Source of the DNA: Anaerococcus pacaensis 9403502 | Lineage (GTDB): Bacteria; Bacillota; Clostridia; Tissierellales; Peptoniphilaceae | Length of the DNA stretch: 64,000 nt | Assembly (NCBI GenBank): GCA_000308255.3 | Contig: HG326665.1 | Span: 138,672-202,671, forward strand | Direction of reading: 5' to 3' | Shown here: positions 1 through 8,376 of the stretch, in pieces | How the letters are laid out: each line of letters opens with the position of its first letter | Numbering within the stretch: position 1 is the first letter of the stretch | Translations under genes and position numbers: made by a program | The notes under the pieces: model-generated | Told to the model about the DNA's origin: nothing | Seen by the model: only the letters and a program-made list of their open reading frames with translations | Database searches by the model: none

Positions 1-28
1 AAAAAAGCTACCTAAAAAGGTAGCTTTT
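1..28 (-). terminator. Rho-independent terminator after thyX
   Basis: A 10-bp perfect stem (AAAAGCTACC / GGTAGCTTTT, 3-28) lies just past the thyX stop and is followed on the minus strand by a T-run. It is symmetrical enough to work in both directions. Confidence 0.8.
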
Positions 29-31
29 ACT

Positions 32-790
32 TTATAAACTATTATATAAATCTCTCACTTCTGCCATTCTCCCACAGGTCATTTTCCCCTCTGGGCATGG
101 GCCAGTCACACATGATGGTCCAGCGTTTTTAAATAGGGCTGGATATATATCTTTACAAATCTTTACCATCTCAAAGGCCATAGCTCGTATCTCCCACTGA
201 GCCCTGTTGCAACATCTCAGCTTAAAGAAATGAAGTAGTGTTCTCGCATTCATAGTAAATACTATTTTAGTCTCACATGCATTTGGAAATATATATCTGG
301 CATCTTCTATCGCAGTTTTCTCAGCTTTTGATTTGGCTTCATTTTCTGACATACCATCTGCAATCATCTGTTCATAATTTTTCTCATACAGTATATCAGT
401 TAGGTCTAAATAAGCCTTCTTATCAGCTTCCATCGCAGCAATAAATATCTCACTAGCCTTGGGATCAGCCTCTATAGCTGGTGGTATTATATACTCAAAG
501 CTCTCTAGTTTTACATATCGCTGAGACTGCTGAGAGTACGATGCTATCCTATGTCTGACCAATTGGTGGGTCAGCGTACGAGATACCCCCTCAGCTGCAA
601 AGGTAAAGCTCACATGCTCGAGTGGTGACATATGGCCTAGGTCTGCTAGCATATTTACATACTTGCTTATCGACTCATCATCAAGTTTCTCTTTAATCTC
701 ATCGACCCCCACAGGAGAATAACATAGCTTGCCAGCTTGAGCTACGGTTTCTTCAGCATTGGGCGTATAATTTAATAATTCTATCTTCAT
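32..790 (-). CDS. thyX: Flavin-dependent thymidylate synthase ThyX
   Basis: This enzyme makes dTMP from dUMP using FAD, NADPH and methylene-tetrahydrofolate in the cytoplasm. The ThyX signature RHRxxSxxxxSxRY is present as [14 protein letters not shown] at residues 79-92 (252-residue product), which binds FAD and dUMP. The length fits the family. The open frame extends 11 codons further upstream, but ATG at 790 is preceded by AGGAAG at a proper distance, whereas the upstream start has no such site, so the shorter form is chosen. The gene stands alone with its own terminator. It replaces or supplements ThyA, as is common in anaerobic Firmicutes; whether thyA also exists cannot be judged from this window. 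Confidence 0.96.
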   Translation of the reverse strand: MKIELLNYTPNAEETVAQAGKLCYSPVGVDEIKEKLDDESISKYVNMLADLGHMSPLEHVSFTFAAEGVSRTLTHQLVRHRIASYSQQSQRYVKLESFEYIIPPAIEADPKASEIFIAAMEADKKAYLDLTDILYEKNYEQMIADGMSENEAKSKAEKTAIEDARYIFPNACETKIVFTMNARTLLHFFKLRCCNRAQWEIRAMAFEMVKICKDIYPALFKNAGPSCVTGPCPEGKMTCGRMAEVRDLYNSL

Positions 791-850
791 AATATCACTT
801 CCTAGGATAATTATATCATCCAAAAGTCTTCTTTTTGTGTAGAATTTTAC

Positions 851-882
851 AAAAAAACAAAGCCCAGATTAACTGAGCTTTG
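851..882 (-). terminator. Terminator of the 895-2097 gene
   Basis: Stem CAAAGCCCAG / CTGAGCTTTG (one G-U pair, 858-882) lies 13 nt past the stop and is followed on the minus strand by seven T residues (851-857). Confidence 0.8.
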
Positions 883-894
883 AAAGAATTTATA

Positions 895-2097
895 TTATCT
901 AATTGTGTCTCTTTTTACCATTTCAAGTGCTTTTTGTTCACCTAGTTGGCCGCCCCATGCAGATAGTAGTAGTGCAAGGATTAGACCGATAAATGTGATT
1001 ACAGAACCTGCTGAAATAGCGTTTGAAGCATCTTCTGTACCTTGAGCTACAGCATCCATTGTTTCATTATAAGTGGCTTCTGCTTGAGTTGAAAGTTGGT
1101 CAAGTTGAGTTGCAGCTTGATCAAGAGTGTTTTGAGCTGTTTTAGAAGCTTGAACAAGACCATTGTAAATATTATCTGTAATTTCTTCAGCCTCTTCTTG
1201 AGATAGTTCAGAGTTGTTTGCTACTGCATTTGCGATAGCATCTCTGTCTGCAGCGTTAGCGATTGTGTTTGCTCTGTTTTGTAGAGAGCTTACTGTGCTT
1301 GAGATGATTGCATTAGCATTGTTTGGATTTAGTGCTAAATCTTTTACTGCTTGAGTTACTTCATCTCTAGCTGCTTGAAGTTCACCATTTAGGTATTCTG
1401 GTTGTAGTTCTGGGATATCAGTATCTGCTAGGTATGTTTCAACATTGTTTTGAAGCTCTGTTGTATCAACATCACCAATAGCATTACCAGCTGCATCAAA
1501 ACCAGCTTGGATACCTGAACCTACTACATCTGCTGTTGAGCTAATAGCTGATCCTGCTACGTTTGCTGCTGTACCTGCTACTGAGCTTACTGCTTTAGTT
1601 GCAAGTCCTAGTGCAGATGAAATAGCACTTATAGCAAAACCAAATAGTAGTAGTAGTGAAAGTGCCCATGTGATAGCACCGTGTAGTTTACCAGTTTGAC
1701 GAGCTGAGTAACCAGCGATAAAACCACCAGCTAGGAATGATAGGATAAGTGTGATTGCTGTCCAAATTCCTGTTCCAACGCCTACACCTGATAGTGGGTT
1801 AGCATTAGTTGGTGAGAATAGACCAAAACCTAGTGCTGCTGTGATAAGTGATAGTATGATGAATACTGCTGTTGCTGATACTGCACCTGCAATGATTGAA
1901 CCCCATGATAGGTTAGTTCCCGCTGGTAGTGCTGATGTAGCTGGAGCATAAACGCCTACACCGTCTCTATTTCTTTCACGTCTTTCGTCTCTTCTTGGAG
2001 CTCTATTGTTTGTGTGACGTGTTGTGGTCCTTTCAGTTGTTTCTGTCTCAACAGTTTCAACTTTTTTAGGATCGTTGTGTCTTTTATTATCTGTCAT
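895..2097 (-). CDS. Polytopic membrane protein with long Ala/Gln-rich helical extracytoplasmic segment
   Basis: Unknown function. The 400-residue product has an Arg/Thr/Asn-rich cytoplasmic N-terminus (about residues 1-55). Three hydrophobic helices follow at about 65-165. Next comes a roughly 190-residue low-hydrophobic stretch rich in Ala, Asn, Gln and Thr, probably a long coiled helix. A final membrane helix lies near the C-terminus before QKALEMVKRDTIR. The first three helices carry glycine-rich GxxxG-like motifs. The start at 2097 is chosen because AAAGGAGGA sits 4 nt upstream; the longer frame would begin inside the leader. It is monocistronic between two terminators. A role in envelope stress or cell-surface scaffolding is only a guess. 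Confidence 0.75.
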   Translation of the reverse strand: MTDNKRHNDPKKVETVETETTERTTTRHTNNRAPRRDERRERNRDGVGVYAPATSALPAGTNLSWGSIIAGAVSATAVFIILSLITAALGFGLFSPTNANPLSGVGVGTGIWTAITLILSFLAGGFIAGYSARQTGKLHGAITWALSLLLLFGFAISAISSALGLATKAVSSVAGTAANVAGSAISSTADVVGSGIQAGFDAAGNAIGDVDTTELQNNVETYLADTDIPELQPEYLNGELQAARDEVTQAVKDLALNPNNANAIISSTVSSLQNRANTIANAADRDAIANAVANNSELSQEEAEEITDNIYNGLVQASKTAQNTLDQAATQLDQLSTQAEATYNETMDAVAQGTEDASNAISAGSVITFIGLILALLLSAWGGQLGEQKALEMVKRDTIR

Positions 2098-2164
2098 AAT
2101 TCCTCCTTTTCCATTTAAGAATAACAAATAAATTCTCTTCGTTACTTGTATATAATACCCTATA

Positions 2165-2197
2165 AAATTAAAAATCCAACAAAATGTTGGATTTTTT
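2165..2197 (-). terminator. Terminator of the 5623-2215 operon
   Basis: Stem AAATCCAAC / GTTGGATTT (2172-2194) lies 18 nt past the last stop of the operon, with T-rich flank on the minus-strand 3' side. Confidence 0.8.
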
Positions 2198-2214
2198 CGC
2201 TACATATCAGTATT

Positions 2215-2739
2215 TTAAAAAGATTGAATGATTTTTCTGATACCTATAGTTAGAAAATAAAATCCTATTAGCCATACTATGGTCACCATTGTACTAAGTG
2301 GGTTATTTATCATTAGTATACCTAGGATTATACCTAGTATGTTTAAAATCATAATAGTTGTATAGACACTATTTGATACTTGCTTAAGTGGCCTAGCTAA
2401 TAAAATCCCCATTATCGAACTAAATATAAACCAAAAAGCAAATATGATTGGCAGTGACATATATGTAGCTTCAAGATTAAATAATATTAAAATCCCTATT
2501 ATAATTTGTACTATACCAGAGACTACTCTAAAGTTTGACGCGTCTCCATAGTAACGATTTAGCTTATTTCTTAATGTAATCTCTCCTATCCCAGAAATTA
2601 TAGCAACTATACCCAAAAGCACAGATATGCTTGAGAGCGTCGTATTTGGTGACCTAAATGATATAAATGCAACTATAATATATAGGGCCCCTAGTATGAG
2701 TTCACCCCAGTTCACTCCGTCTCTATTGTTTAATGTCAT
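2215..2739 (-). CDS. DUF308 / HdeD-like membrane protein
   Basis: A 174-residue protein built almost entirely of six hydrophobic helices in three hairpins, with short polar loops and conserved small residues (LGIVAIISGIGEI, ILGIILGILM). This is the layout of the DUF308/HdeD superfamily of small membrane proteins, whose biochemical role is unknown in Firmicutes. Its ATG overlaps the stop of the preceding gene by 4 nt, so it is translationally coupled as the last gene of a five-gene operon. It may supply a membrane component for the operon, but nothing in the sequence shows a direct partner. Confidence 0.7.
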   Translation of the reverse strand: MTLNNRDGVNWGELILGALYIIVAFISFRSPNTTLSSISVLLGIVAIISGIGEITLRNKLNRYYGDASNFRVVSGIVQIIIGILILFNLEATYMSLPIIFAFWFIFSSIMGILLARPLKQVSNSVYTTIMILNILGIILGILMINNPLSTMVTIVWLIGFYFLTIGIRKIIQSF

Positions 2740-3665
2740 TTCATCCCCCTCATATTTTGTCTTGCTAGCTGAGCTCTCTCAATCTCTGCCACCATATCTC
2801 TACCTGATATCATCATTTTTACGTTCTTTACATCAAGGATAATCACATTGCGATTTAGGAGCTTATCTTTGCTCCTATCATCTAGATATGCTGAATGTAT
2901 GATTAGAATTGGTGTGATACCTTCTAATAGGCCCTCGTACTGGTCTAGCAGATTATTTATAAATTCTTCACTTACAGTATTGTTGTACTTGTAGTTTTTG
3001 ATATCGATAGCGTATTTATTGCCGTTTTTCTTAGCAAATAATTCAAATTCATGGCTTCTCTTGTACTTTTCTTCATAAGGCTCTATAAAATAGCCTGTAT
3101 TTTTAAAAGCGCTGACCACAAGTTTTTGAGAATTGTAATCAAATTGGATTTTCTTTAGGGCATCTAAAAGATTAGTAGGATCAATTTTGAAAAATCCACG
3201 GTATTCTGTAGTATGCTCATAGCGCTGTATATCAAAACCTACTACTAGATTGTCGATTACATTGAAATTTCCGTGGGCTATGGCGTTTCTGATATGCCTT
3301 AAGACTGCCATAGTCCTAGTCTCTCCACCAGCTATTGTCATTATCAACTTTTGTTCATTGGTACAGATTTCATTTAAAAACGGCTTGATTAAGTCCTCAC
3401 TGATGCTTTCAGTAAAAAGTACATCAGTATCAGCAAGATCCATTGCCTTCATGATTTCTAAAAATAAGTACTCGTCGTATTCTGGATTTAGGAGCAATTC
3501 GTTAGTTTCTGATTGCTCACTTTTTATATTTGGCACATACCACAAAAGATAATATATAGCCTCCCTAAGATCACGGCTTAGGTGGATTGGTATCTCTTCG
3601 TGAGTGATACTATACTTTTTTTTATTGTTACATGAATCAAATTCAAATCTATCTGTAAGTTCCAT
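2736..3665 (-). CDS. Protein with HEPN-like motif and Mrr-like nuclease-type C-terminus
   Basis: A 309-residue soluble protein that I cannot name. The middle contains LRHIRNAIAHGNF, an RxxxxH-type motif seen in HEPN domains (many are RNases) and in related non-catalytic helical domains. The last 110 residues read like a Mrr/PD-(D/E)xK restriction-endonuclease fold: FELFAKK, then YAIDIKNYK (a D-x-K strand), then a strand-helix-strand PILIIHSAYLDDRSKDKL and NVIILDVKNV. The acidic metal ligands are not certain by eye, and the domain may be catalytically dead. It lies 21 nt after the macro-domain gene, in the same operon, and its stop overlaps the DUF308 start. The RBS is weak (GGGG about 12 nt upstream). 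An RNA- or DNA-cutting stress or defence role is inferred. Confidence 0.6.
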   Translation of the reverse strand: MELTDRFEFDSCNNKKKYSITHEEIPIHLSRDLREAIYYLLWYVPNIKSEQSETNELLLNPEYDEYLFLEIMKAMDLADTDVLFTESISEDLIKPFLNEICTNEQKLIMTIAGGETRTMAVLRHIRNAIAHGNFNVIDNLVVGFDIQRYEHTTEYRGFFKIDPTNLLDALKKIQFDYNSQKLVVSAFKNTGYFIEPYEEKYKRSHEFELFAKKNGNKYAIDIKNYKYNNTVSEEFINNLLDQYEGLLEGITPILIIHSAYLDDRSKDKLLNRNVIILDVKNVKMMISGRDMVAEIERAQLARQNMRGMK

Positions 3666-3686
3666 ATCTCATACAGCCCCTATTTA

Positions 3687-4181
3687 TTAGTTGTCTGTGA
3701 CTTGATTGAATAAGGATTCGTCTACTATGGTAAGATATACTTCCATGTCATTTTCAGTTAAGAACTCTTCGATAGTTTCCTTTGCTACTTCATAAGCTTC
3801 AAATTTTGGATAACCATAGATGCCTGATGAAATAAGCGGAAAAGCAATTGAGCTTACATTGTTTTCTTTAGCTAAATCAAGTGAATTTCTATAAGAATCT
3901 TCTAAGAGTGTCTTAGTTCTTGAAGTATCGCCAGGGTTGTATATAGGGCCTGCTGTATGGATTACGTATTTTGCTGGTAGATTAAAGCCATCGGTGATAA
4001 CTGCCTTACCAGTTTTTATAGGTCTTAAATCTTCGCAGGCCTCTTCAAGTTCTTCTATACCAGCTGCTCTAAATATAGCACCGCATACTCCCCCACCCAT
4101 TTGCAGGGCATTGTTGGCAGCATTTACTATAGCGTCTACTTGCATTGTTGTTATATCTTCGTTTACTACTTTAAAAGTCAT
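3687..4181 (-). CDS. Macro-domain ADP-ribose/O-acetyl-ADP-ribose hydrolase
   Basis: A stand-alone 164-residue macro domain. Macro domains bind ADP-ribose and in bacteria remove acetyl from O-acetyl-ADP-ribose or ADP-ribose from proteins or nucleic acid. Seen directly: start strand ITTMQVDAIVNAANN, the catalytic-loop sequence GGGVCGAIFRAAG, KYVIHTAGP, and the phosphate-binding loop LISSGIYGYP. This is the YmdB/MacroD-type pattern. Its start follows the stop of the upstream gene immediately and the HEPN-motif gene follows after 21 nt, so the two are probably co-expressed. Reversal of ADP-ribosylation tied to a nuclease-like neighbour is an inference from that order. Confidence 0.9.
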   Translation of the reverse strand: MTFKVVNEDITTMQVDAIVNAANNALQMGGGVCGAIFRAAGIEELEEACEDLRPIKTGKAVITDGFNLPAKYVIHTAGPIYNPGDTSRTKTLLEDSYRNSLDLAKENNVSSIAFPLISSGIYGYPKFEAYEVAKETIEEFLTENDMEVYLTIVDESLFNQVTDN

Positions 4182-4610
4182 TTATACCTCTACTAATTTC
4201 TTATCATCCCATTTTAGTTCTAAATCACCTGAATAATGTATATCTATCAGACAATCATATCTATAAGCATCATCCTCCACTACTTGGCTTGCCACACCAT
4301 AAAAGTGTACCAAGCCAAAACCATAGGCTTCTTCTAATATATCAAAATCAAAGGTATTAAAGTCGGCTATAGTTGGAGTAATAATCTCATCATCATCAAT
4401 CAATCTTATCCTCACAGGATAATCCTTGTTTTGTTCTATATCTATTATATCATGGATTATAATAACTGGGTTATCTAGTATGTAATCATCCTTGCCAGCA
4501 TACATAAATGCCTGGTCTAGGTAAACATAGGCTGTTTCTTCTTCTATCTCTATGTTCATTATCCTCATATCATGAAGGCTAATCAGCTCATTGTACGGAT
4601 TTACAATCAT
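4182..4610 (-). CDS. Hypothetical protein, 142 aa
   Basis: Not recognised. The product is acidic and beta-strand-rich with no signal peptide or membrane segment (NIEIEEETAYVYLDQAF, YPVRIRLIDDDE, YDCLIDIHYSGDLELKW). The alternating strands suggest a small beta-barrel or beta-sandwich. The start overlaps the stop of the lipoprotein gene by 4 nt (ATGA) and the stop abuts the macro-domain start, so it is an integral member of the operon. Confidence 0.7.
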   Translation of the reverse strand: MIVNPYNELISLHDMRIMNIEIEEETAYVYLDQAFMYAGKDDYILDNPVIIIHDIIDIEQNKDYPVRIRLIDDDEIITPTIADFNTFDFDILEEAYGFGLVHFYGVASQVVEDDAYRYDCLIDIHYSGDLELKWDDKKLVEV

Positions 4611-5623
4611 CTTATATACTCCTCAATATCGTTAAAAAATCCACTCACGTAATAATCCACAAATTCTTCTTTAGACCTGTCAAAATAATAGAAATAATAG
4701 GATCTACCATTAGCGACCATGCCAGTTACATCTACATATGACCAATTATCAGATAATTTAATCACATTCCACTGGTGCTCACCAGAATAGCCCTCTGGCT
4801 TCACCTTCTCTTCTGTATTACCTGTCACAGAATAGCAGGGAATGCCTACCTTTTGGCAAAGAATTGCGAAGGCTTGGGCGAAGCCAGAACACTGCGAGTG
4901 CCCTTTCACAAGCGCCCCATACATATTATTTTCTATCAAATCTTCATCAGACCCATCATAATGGTAGCTGTTATTTTCAGCCAACCACTGGGCAAAATAA
5001 TAGGCCTTATCATAATTATTATCATAATTTTCATTGGCATAGTCAACTAATACTTTTATCTGATTATCAATAAGCCTTTGCTCATCTTCAGACACATATG
5101 TTTTCGTATACTCTTCGATATTATATCTAGGGACCACTTTAAAGGTCTCCTCATTAAACCAATAGTTATAATATATGTAAGGCTCTATCTTGCCCTTAGA
5201 ATAATAAGGACTTAATAAGAACAAATCAGTGGCAAAGGCCATTTTGTCATCAAAATTATTTTCTAAAGTCACCTTCGGATCTTGCAAGGCTTCGGTCAAT
5301 ATCCTGCTGACATAAAAGACAGTATTTTCTTCATCATAAAACTCCATCATACGTACTCCGTACTTATCTTGAGTCTCTAAGTCAGCAAATCTTTCCTTCA
5401 CAAAAAATCCAGGCTTTATAATCTCATAATCGAGCTCTTTAGGATTAAATGGTGGTTCTTTCAGGATGGGGCTCTTTGGCTTTACATCCTTAATCTCCAC
5501 ATTAGATTCATCTATCATCTCATCGCGGCCAAGGGTATTGATAGCTGGAATTCCACCCTCCTTGGTCTTGTTACCACAAGATGTTAGTATTAAAATTGTC
5601 AGTATGTAGATTAATTTTTTCAT
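4607..5623 (-). CDS. Lipoprotein with transglutaminase-like cysteine protease domain
   Basis: First gene of a five-gene operon. The N-terminus is a lipoprotein signal (MKKLIYILTILILTSC) with the lipid-modified Cys at residue 16, so the protein is anchored outside the membrane. The C-terminal third is a transglutaminase/protease-like domain with the Cys-His-Asp triad in order: GHSQCSGFA (C245), GEHQWNVIKL (H283) and WSYVDVT (D298). Bacterial members of this fold usually cleave or rearrange peptides rather than crosslink. The 220 residues before it are of unknown fold. AAGGATAG precedes the ATG. Surface peptide processing is likely; the link to the cytoplasmic macro and nuclease-like neighbours is unexplained. 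Confidence 0.85.
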   Translation of the reverse strand: MKKLIYILTILILTSCGNKTKEGGIPAINTLGRDEMIDESNVEIKDVKPKSPILKEPPFNPKELDYEIIKPGFFVKERFADLETQDKYGVRMMEFYDEENTVFYVSRILTEALQDPKVTLENNFDDKMAFATDLFLLSPYYSKGKIEPYIYYNYWFNEETFKVVPRYNIEEYTKTYVSEDEQRLIDNQIKVLVDYANENYDNNYDKAYYFAQWLAENNSYHYDGSDEDLIENNMYGALVKGHSQCSGFAQAFAILCQKVGIPCYSVTGNTEEKVKPEGYSGEHQWNVIKLSDNWSYVDVTGMVANGRSYYFYYFDRSKEEFVDYYVSGFFNDIEEYIR

Positions 5624-5782
5624 GACTATCCTTATATATAATCGCTACTTATATTTTACCACAATATTTTGTTTATATTCAGTGAATATTAGCCATTATT
5701 TAACTAAATCCGTTTATAGTTATGTCTTTTTATATTTACAAAAACGTTTTTACAGTTTAAAATATGCTTAAGGAGGTGAATG

Positions 5783-6922
5783 ATGAAAATAGTAGTAATG
5801 ATGGATTCATTTAAGGGATCTCTATCATCGCTTGAAGCGGGGAGTATTGTTAAAGATGAGATTCTTGGGCTAAATCCAAAGGAAGAAATCAAAATCTTAC
5901 CCATAGCTGATGGCGGCGAGGGAACTATCGACGCTATGGCAGATTTGCCATCGGCAATATATGAAAAGGTTTTAGTAAAAGACCCACTCTTAAATGAAAG
6001 AGAGGCTCGATATGTGATAGTAGTTGATAAAAACCTAGCTATTATGGAAATGAGTGAAGCGGCAGGCTTAGTACTTATAAAGGACAATTTAGCACCGCTA
6101 AGAGCCTCTACATATGGAGTTGGGATGATGATCCTAGATGCTATGGATAAGGGCATTCGTGACTTTATCATAGGAATCGGTGGCTCTGCTACAAATGATG
6201 GCGGAGTTGGAATGCTCGCTGCTCTAGGCTTTAAGTTTTTAGATGCTGATGGTTTTGAAATATTTCCAGCAAATATTGGTCTATCTAAACTCTCTAGCAT
6301 TGATATCTCAAATGCGGATAAGAGACTAGGAGATTGTAATTTTAAGATAGCTTGCGATGTTGATAATCCACTTACAGGTAATCGCGGGGCGGCAGCTGTA
6401 TATGGTCCACAAAAAGGTGCCAGCCCAGATGAGGTTAGATTTATAGACCAAAACCTAAAGCTATTCCATAAGCTTAGCCAAACTGTTATAGCAGATGCTG
6501 ATGATAACTTTCCAGGTGTAGGAGCTGCAGGTGGCCTAGGCTATGCATTTCTAAATTACCTTAAGGCTGATCTCGCCCCAGGCATAGAGATTATCCTAGA
6601 TACGCTTGGAGCTGACAAAATACTAGATGGAGCCGATTTGGTTATCACTGGTGAAGGAAAAATCGACTTTCAATCATCCATGGGCAAGGCCCCTACAGGT
6701 GTGGCAAAACTTGCAAAAAGCCATGGAGCAAATGTAATAGCCTTTGCAGGTATTGTAGATAATGATGCTATAGAGATAAATAAGCACGGCATAGATGCCT
6801 TCTTTCCTATTATCGACAAGCTCACTAGCTTAGAAGAAGCTATGGATAAGGCAAAGGCGGAAGAAAACCTCAGAAGAACAGTAAATCAAGTCTTTAGATT
6901 AATATATTTATACAAAGATTAG
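5783..6922 (+). CDS. Glycerate kinase (GlxK family)
   Basis: Phosphorylates D-glycerate with ATP to 2- or 3-phosphoglycerate, feeding lower glycolysis. The 379-residue product has the family landmarks: DSFKGSLSS at the N-terminus, PIADGGEGTIDA, GIGGSATNDGGVGMLAALGF, and VITGEGKIDFQSSMGKAP. Length and order match the two-domain GlxK family. Two ATG codons lie in tandem; the AGGAGG at 5771-5776 is 6 nt from the second (5783) but only 3 nt from the first, so the second is chosen. The GntP permease follows after 9 nt, implying an uptake-plus-kinase operon. Confidence 0.95.
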   Translation: MKIVVMMDSFKGSLSSLEAGSIVKDEILGLNPKEEIKILPIADGGEGTIDAMADLPSAIYEKVLVKDPLLNEREARYVIVVDKNLAIMEMSEAAGLVLIKDNLAPLRASTYGVGMMILDAMDKGIRDFIIGIGGSATNDGGVGMLAALGFKFLDADGFEIFPANIGLSKLSSIDISNADKRLGDCNFKIACDVDNPLTGNRGAAAVYGPQKGASPDEVRFIDQNLKLFHKLSQTVIADADDNFPGVGAAGGLGYAFLNYLKADLAPGIEIILDTLGADKILDGADLVITGEGKIDFQSSMGKAPTGVAKLAKSHGANVIAFAGIVDNDAIEINKHGIDAFFPIIDKLTSLEEAMDKAKAEENLRRTVNQVFRLIYLYKD

Positions 6923-6931
6923 GAGAAAATT

Positions 6932-8323
6932 ATGACAGGAATACCATTACTAATTACTTTTGTAATTGCAATTATAATCATGATTTTTATGATTAGTAAA
7001 TTTAACATCCACCCATTCCTATCTATCCTACTAGTATCACTAGTATTTGGACTCATAGCTGGCATACCACTAGTTGACCAAACGATGGAAGATGGAACAG
7101 TAGTAAAAGGTATCGCAGGTGTTATCGGAGAGGGCTTCTCTTCTACCTTCACATCTATAGGTATCGTGATTATCCTAGGTACTATTATAGGTACCCTGCT
7201 TGAAGAAACTGGTGCTGCAATCAAGCTTGCTGATATGGTAGTAAACTTAGTTGGTGAAAAAAGACCAGAACTAGCCATGCTAATCATGGGCTGGGTAGTA
7301 TCTATCCCTGTCTTTTGTGACTCAGGTTTTGTAATCCTAAACCCAATCAGAAAAGCCCTCGCAAAAAGGACCATGGCATCATCAGTGGCTATGACTATGT
7401 GCTTGTCAGCAGGCCTATATGCTGCCCACGTATTTATTCCACCTACACCAGGCCCAATAGCAGCGGCAAATACATTAGGCGTAGGCAATGACCTATTATT
7501 AATAATTGGCCTAGGCACCCTCGTATCAATCCCAGCCCTAGCTGGAGCATATTTTTATGCTAGATATGCTAGCAAAAATATAATCGGTGCAGATGATGTG
7601 ACAGATTTGGATAACGAAAAGACCTATGAAGAAATCAGAGCAGAATATGGATCTTTACCTGGTGGATTCTTATCGCTTGCTCCAATCATAATTCCAGTTA
7701 TACTCATGGCTTTAAGCAATGTGTTTAAAATTGTGGGAGTAGAAGGAACTATTAATGATCTCTTTTTATTTTTAGGTACGCCTATCATAGCCCTAGCTGT
7801 CGGCCTAATTTTTGGAATTATCTTGCTTAATTCTCGAGCTAAGTTATCGAGCCTATATGAAATAGTAAACGAATCGCTTAAGGTAGCAGGCCCTATACTC
7901 TTTGTAACAGCATCAGGCGGGGTACTTGGTAAGGTAATTGCTAGTACCAATCTAGTAGACTTTATCACAGAAAATGCCACTGTATTTCAAAATATCGGGA
8001 TCTTCTTCCCATTCATAATAGCAGCAGTATTAAAGTCTGCCCAAGGCTCCTCAACTGTAGCTATCACCACCACAGCTGGTATCATAGCCCCACTACTACC
8101 AGTACTAGGTTTAGCATCAACAGTAGGAACAGCCCTAGTAGTACTTGCAATTGGTGCTGGAGCTATGACTGTATCACACGCAAACGACTCATACTTCTGG
8201 GTAGTAACCAAATTTGGTGGTCTCCGTGTAGAAGACGGCTACAAAACACAAACCATGGTAACCCTAGTTGAGGGTCTTTGTGGTATGTTAGGAGTATTTA
8301 TACTATCTTTATTCCTTATTTAG
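6932..8323 (+). CDS. GntP-family permease, probable glycerate/sugar-acid importer
   Basis: A 463-residue secondary transporter of the gluconate:H+ symporter (GntP) family with about 12 membrane helices. Family motifs seen: SIPVFCDSGFVILNPI, HVFIPPTPGPIAAA, and KSAQGSSTVAITTTAGI, the last being the conserved substrate-binding loop region. AGGAG is 6 nt before the ATG. Because the gene directly follows glycerate kinase and shares its terminator, D-glycerate is the most likely substrate, although GntP proteins also carry gluconate and related acids. Confidence 0.92.
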   Translation: MTGIPLLITFVIAIIIMIFMISKFNIHPFLSILLVSLVFGLIAGIPLVDQTMEDGTVVKGIAGVIGEGFSSTFTSIGIVIILGTIIGTLLEETGAAIKLADMVVNLVGEKRPELAMLIMGWVVSIPVFCDSGFVILNPIRKALAKRTMASSVAMTMCLSAGLYAAHVFIPPTPGPIAAANTLGVGNDLLLIIGLGTLVSIPALAGAYFYARYASKNIIGADDVTDLDNEKTYEEIRAEYGSLPGGFLSLAPIIIPVILMALSNVFKIVGVEGTINDLFLFLGTPIIALAVGLIFGIILLNSRAKLSSLYEIVNESLKVAGPILFVTASGGVLGKVIASTNLVDFITENATVFQNIGIFFPFIIAAVLKSAQGSSTVAITTTAGIIAPLLPVLGLASTVGTALVVLAIGAGAMTVSHANDSYFWVVTKFGGLRVEDGYKTQTMVTLVEGLCGMLGVFILSLFLI

Positions 8324-8330
8324 AAAACGA

Positions 8331-8376
8331 AACTGTCCATATTTATTGGGTCAAACCAATATATGGACAGTTTTTT
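8331..8376. terminator. Bidirectional terminator between gntP and the histidine kinase
   Basis: A long hairpin, ACTGTCCATAT...ATATGGACAGT with TTGG/CCAA closing the loop, is followed by six T residues on the plus strand. The T-tract overlaps the stop codon of the convergent histidine kinase gene. Confidence 0.85.

Noticed and set aside
6919..7518. 199-codon antisense frame inside the GntP gene
   Set aside because: Shadow of an intact, clearly recognised permease gene; no RBS.
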